Shown here in pieces: positions 14,156-15,003 of a stretch of 15,003 bases of DNA; positions within the stretch are counted from its first letter, which is position 1; every line of letters starts with the position of its first letter. The notes below the pieces were generated by a model, which saw only the letters and a program-made list of their open reading frames with translations, was not told where the DNA came from and did no database searches. Both the position numbers and the translations under genes were made by a program. Location: contig JBDROF010000076.1 of assembly GCA_043810345.1 (NCBI GenBank), forward strand, positions 1-15,003, read 5' to 3'. Source of the stretch: QYOJ01 sp043810345 (lineage in GTDB: Bacteria; Bacteroidota; Bacteroidia; Bacteroidales; FEN-979).

Positions 14156-14776
14156 ATGAGAAACAAGATAACAAAAACAGGTCTCTTTTTCGGCTCCTTC
14201 AACCCGATCCACCTCGGCCACCTGATGATCGCCAGCTACATGATCGAGTTTGCCGGGATTCACAACGTCTGGTTCATCATCTCGCCTCATAATCCGCTGA
14301 AGGAGAAATCAACACTTCTACCCGATGTCAACAGGTTATACATGGTGAATGTGGCTGTGGAAGACGAACCCCGCTTCAAAGCCTCCAACATTGAATTTCA
14401 CCTCCCCCAACCCTCTTATACCATCGACACCCTCACCTACCTGCAGGAAAAGCATTCCAACCATGAGTTCATCCTCCTGGCCGGCTCCGACATCCTCCCC
14501 ACCTTTCACAAATGGAAGAACCATGAACAGCTGCTCAGCCAGTACCAATTCTACATCTACCCCCGTCATTGCGAGGAGTCACGCCAAAGGCGTGACGACG
14601 AAGCAACCGGTTCAAGTCCCTTCCACAACCACCCCTCCATCACCTTCATCGACGCCCCGATGATAGAGATCTCCGCCAGCTTCATCCGGAAAGCCGTTCA
14701 AGAGGGAAAGAACATGCAGTATTTCCTGCCGGTCAAGGTTTGGGAGTACGTGGAGGAGATGGGGTTTTATAGATAG
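14156..14776 (+). CDS. nadD: Nicotinate (nicotinamide) nucleotide adenylyltransferase
   Basis: NadD transfers AMP to nicotinate mononucleotide in NAD synthesis. The 206 residues include the nucleotidyltransferase signature GSFNPIHLGH (13-22), SPHNPLKEK (43-51), the LLAGSDIL core (107-114) and the C-terminal ISASFIRKAV (172-181), corresponding to the ISxTxIR motif. Bacteroidota homologues are usually shorter, near 190 residues. The excess is R137 to T151, encoded by an in-frame palindromic repeat inserted after YIYPR and before the conserved HPSITFIDAP segment. The insert lies in a loop that is variable in the family, so activity may persist. It is the third gene of yicC-gmk-nadD. The stop codon lies in a heptamer array. 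Confidence 0.93.
   Translation: MRNKITKTGLFFGSFNPIHLGHLMIASYMIEFAGIHNVWFIISPHNPLKEKSTLLPDVNRLYMVNVAVEDEPRFKASNIEFHLPQPSYTIDTLTYLQEKHSNHEFILLAGSDILPTFHKWKNHEQLLSQYQFYIYPRHCEESRQRRDDEATGSSPFHNHPSITFIDAPMIEISASFIRKAVQEGKNMQYFLPVKVWEYVEEMGFYR
14564..14608 (+). repeat. Palindromic repeat inserted in frame in nadD
   Basis: A 45-base unit starting CGTCATTGCGAGGAG and ending GACGAAGCAACC, with a perfect stem GTCACGCC (14578-14585) / GGCGTGAC (14589-14596) and loop AAA. TTGC and GCAA extend the outer pairing imperfectly. The ends match a dispersed repeat I recall from many bacterial genomes. Its translation RHCEESRQRRDDEAT is typical of that repeat in coding sequence. The length is 15 codons exactly. 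Confidence 0.85.
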
Positions 14777-14835
14777 ATACCGGATACCGTAACACTGATT
14801 ATCTGGCATCTGGCATCTGGCAATTAGCATCTGCC
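14773..14835. repeat. Heptamer arrays between nadD and the right-edge hydrolase
   Basis: Units ATAGATA, CCGGATA, CCGTAAC (14773-14793) cover the nadD stop, and ATCTGGC three times, AATTAGC, ATCTGCC (14801-14835) cover the stop of the convergent hydrolase gene. ATCTGGCAT here is the exact reverse complement of ATGCCAGAT at 14094-14102, so arrays of the same family flank nadD in opposite orientation. Confidence 0.75.
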
Positions 14836-15003
14836 CGCAAAATCACCAAGGGTCTGCATGGTGATCTTTGGCGCTTCATAAAACCCCATATGGCCCACCT
14901 CTTGCAGGATCAGCGATTCGGAGTGTTTCGGAAGGAGGACCATTTCGCCGGCGCGCTCCATCGGGATCTTGGCGTCTTTCATGCCGAGGATATAGAGCAC
15001 AGG
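14824..15003 (-). CDS. Alpha/beta hydrolase, C-terminal fragment
   Basis: The minus strand is open from the window edge to a TAA at 14824-14826, giving 59 residues. The segment GMKDAKIPMER carries the likely catalytic Asp, and LQEVGHMGFYEAP carries the likely catalytic His, in the order and spacing of alpha/beta hydrolase C-termini. The nucleophile serine and N-terminus lie outside the window, so substrate cannot be judged. The last residues before the stop are encoded by heptamer repeat units. It converges on nadD with a 47-base gap. Confidence 0.75.
   Translation of the reverse strand, partial: PVLYILGMKDAKIPMERAGEMVLLPKHSESLILQEVGHMGFYEAPKITMQTLGDFAGRC

Overview
The window looks like chromosomal DNA from a member of the Bacteroidota, probably a Bacteroidales-like environmental lineage. 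Three things support this. Seven genes or gene remnants are preceded by a TAnnTTTG box, the -7 element of Bacteroidota promoters. Shine-Dalgarno sequences are mostly weak or absent. The order yicC-gmk-nadD and the sequence of MeaB are typical of that phylum. No rRNA, tRNA, CRISPR array or intact insertion sequence was found. The genus cannot be named from this window.

Layout. (1) 1-461 has no convincing gene and holds one GC-rich palindromic repeat. (2) 462-3270 is an AT-richer accessory stretch, all on the minus strand: an ImmA/IrrE-type metallopeptidase with a degenerate N-terminal HTH-like region overlapping a DUF4411 PIN-like protein (a probable toxin-antitoxin or defence pair), a small basic protein of unknown function, and a secreted orphan. 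(3) 3453-4655 is meaB, the GTPase chaperone of methylmalonyl-CoA mutase. (4) 4800-8895 is a tightly packed minus-strand operon: TerC/Alx-type membrane protein, CheR methyltransferase, stand-alone CheB methylesterase, then a soluble REC-histidine kinase-REC hybrid. Junctions are a GTGA overlap, a 12-base gap and an ATGA overlap. (5) 8981-10489 is a class I-like glutamine synthetase, fired divergently from the terC promoter and facing a small heat shock protein (10503-10928). (6) 11126-11413 is a DMT/EamA transporter remnant whose middle is deleted. Its end overlaps a convergent cardiolipin-synthase-like phospholipase D (11390-12454). (7) 12576-14776 is yicC-gmk-nadD (RNase, guanylate kinase, NAD biosynthesis). 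(8) The right edge carries the C-terminal part of an alpha/beta hydrolase on the minus strand.

The most unusual thing is repeat DNA that touches gene boundaries and coding sequence. Degenerate tandem arrays with a strict 7-base period but different unit sequences occur at several places. They contain the start codon of meaB, an in-frame internal stretch of meaB, and the stop codons of meaB, gmk, nadD and the right-edge hydrolase. Separately, a 45-base palindromic repeat of the kind known to invade reading frames sits in frame inside nadD. Three copies of a CCCCTCCC/GGGAGGGG-type hairpin element lie outside genes, two of them directly after stop codons. Together these suggest that short repeats are remodelling protein termini and surface loops in this genome.
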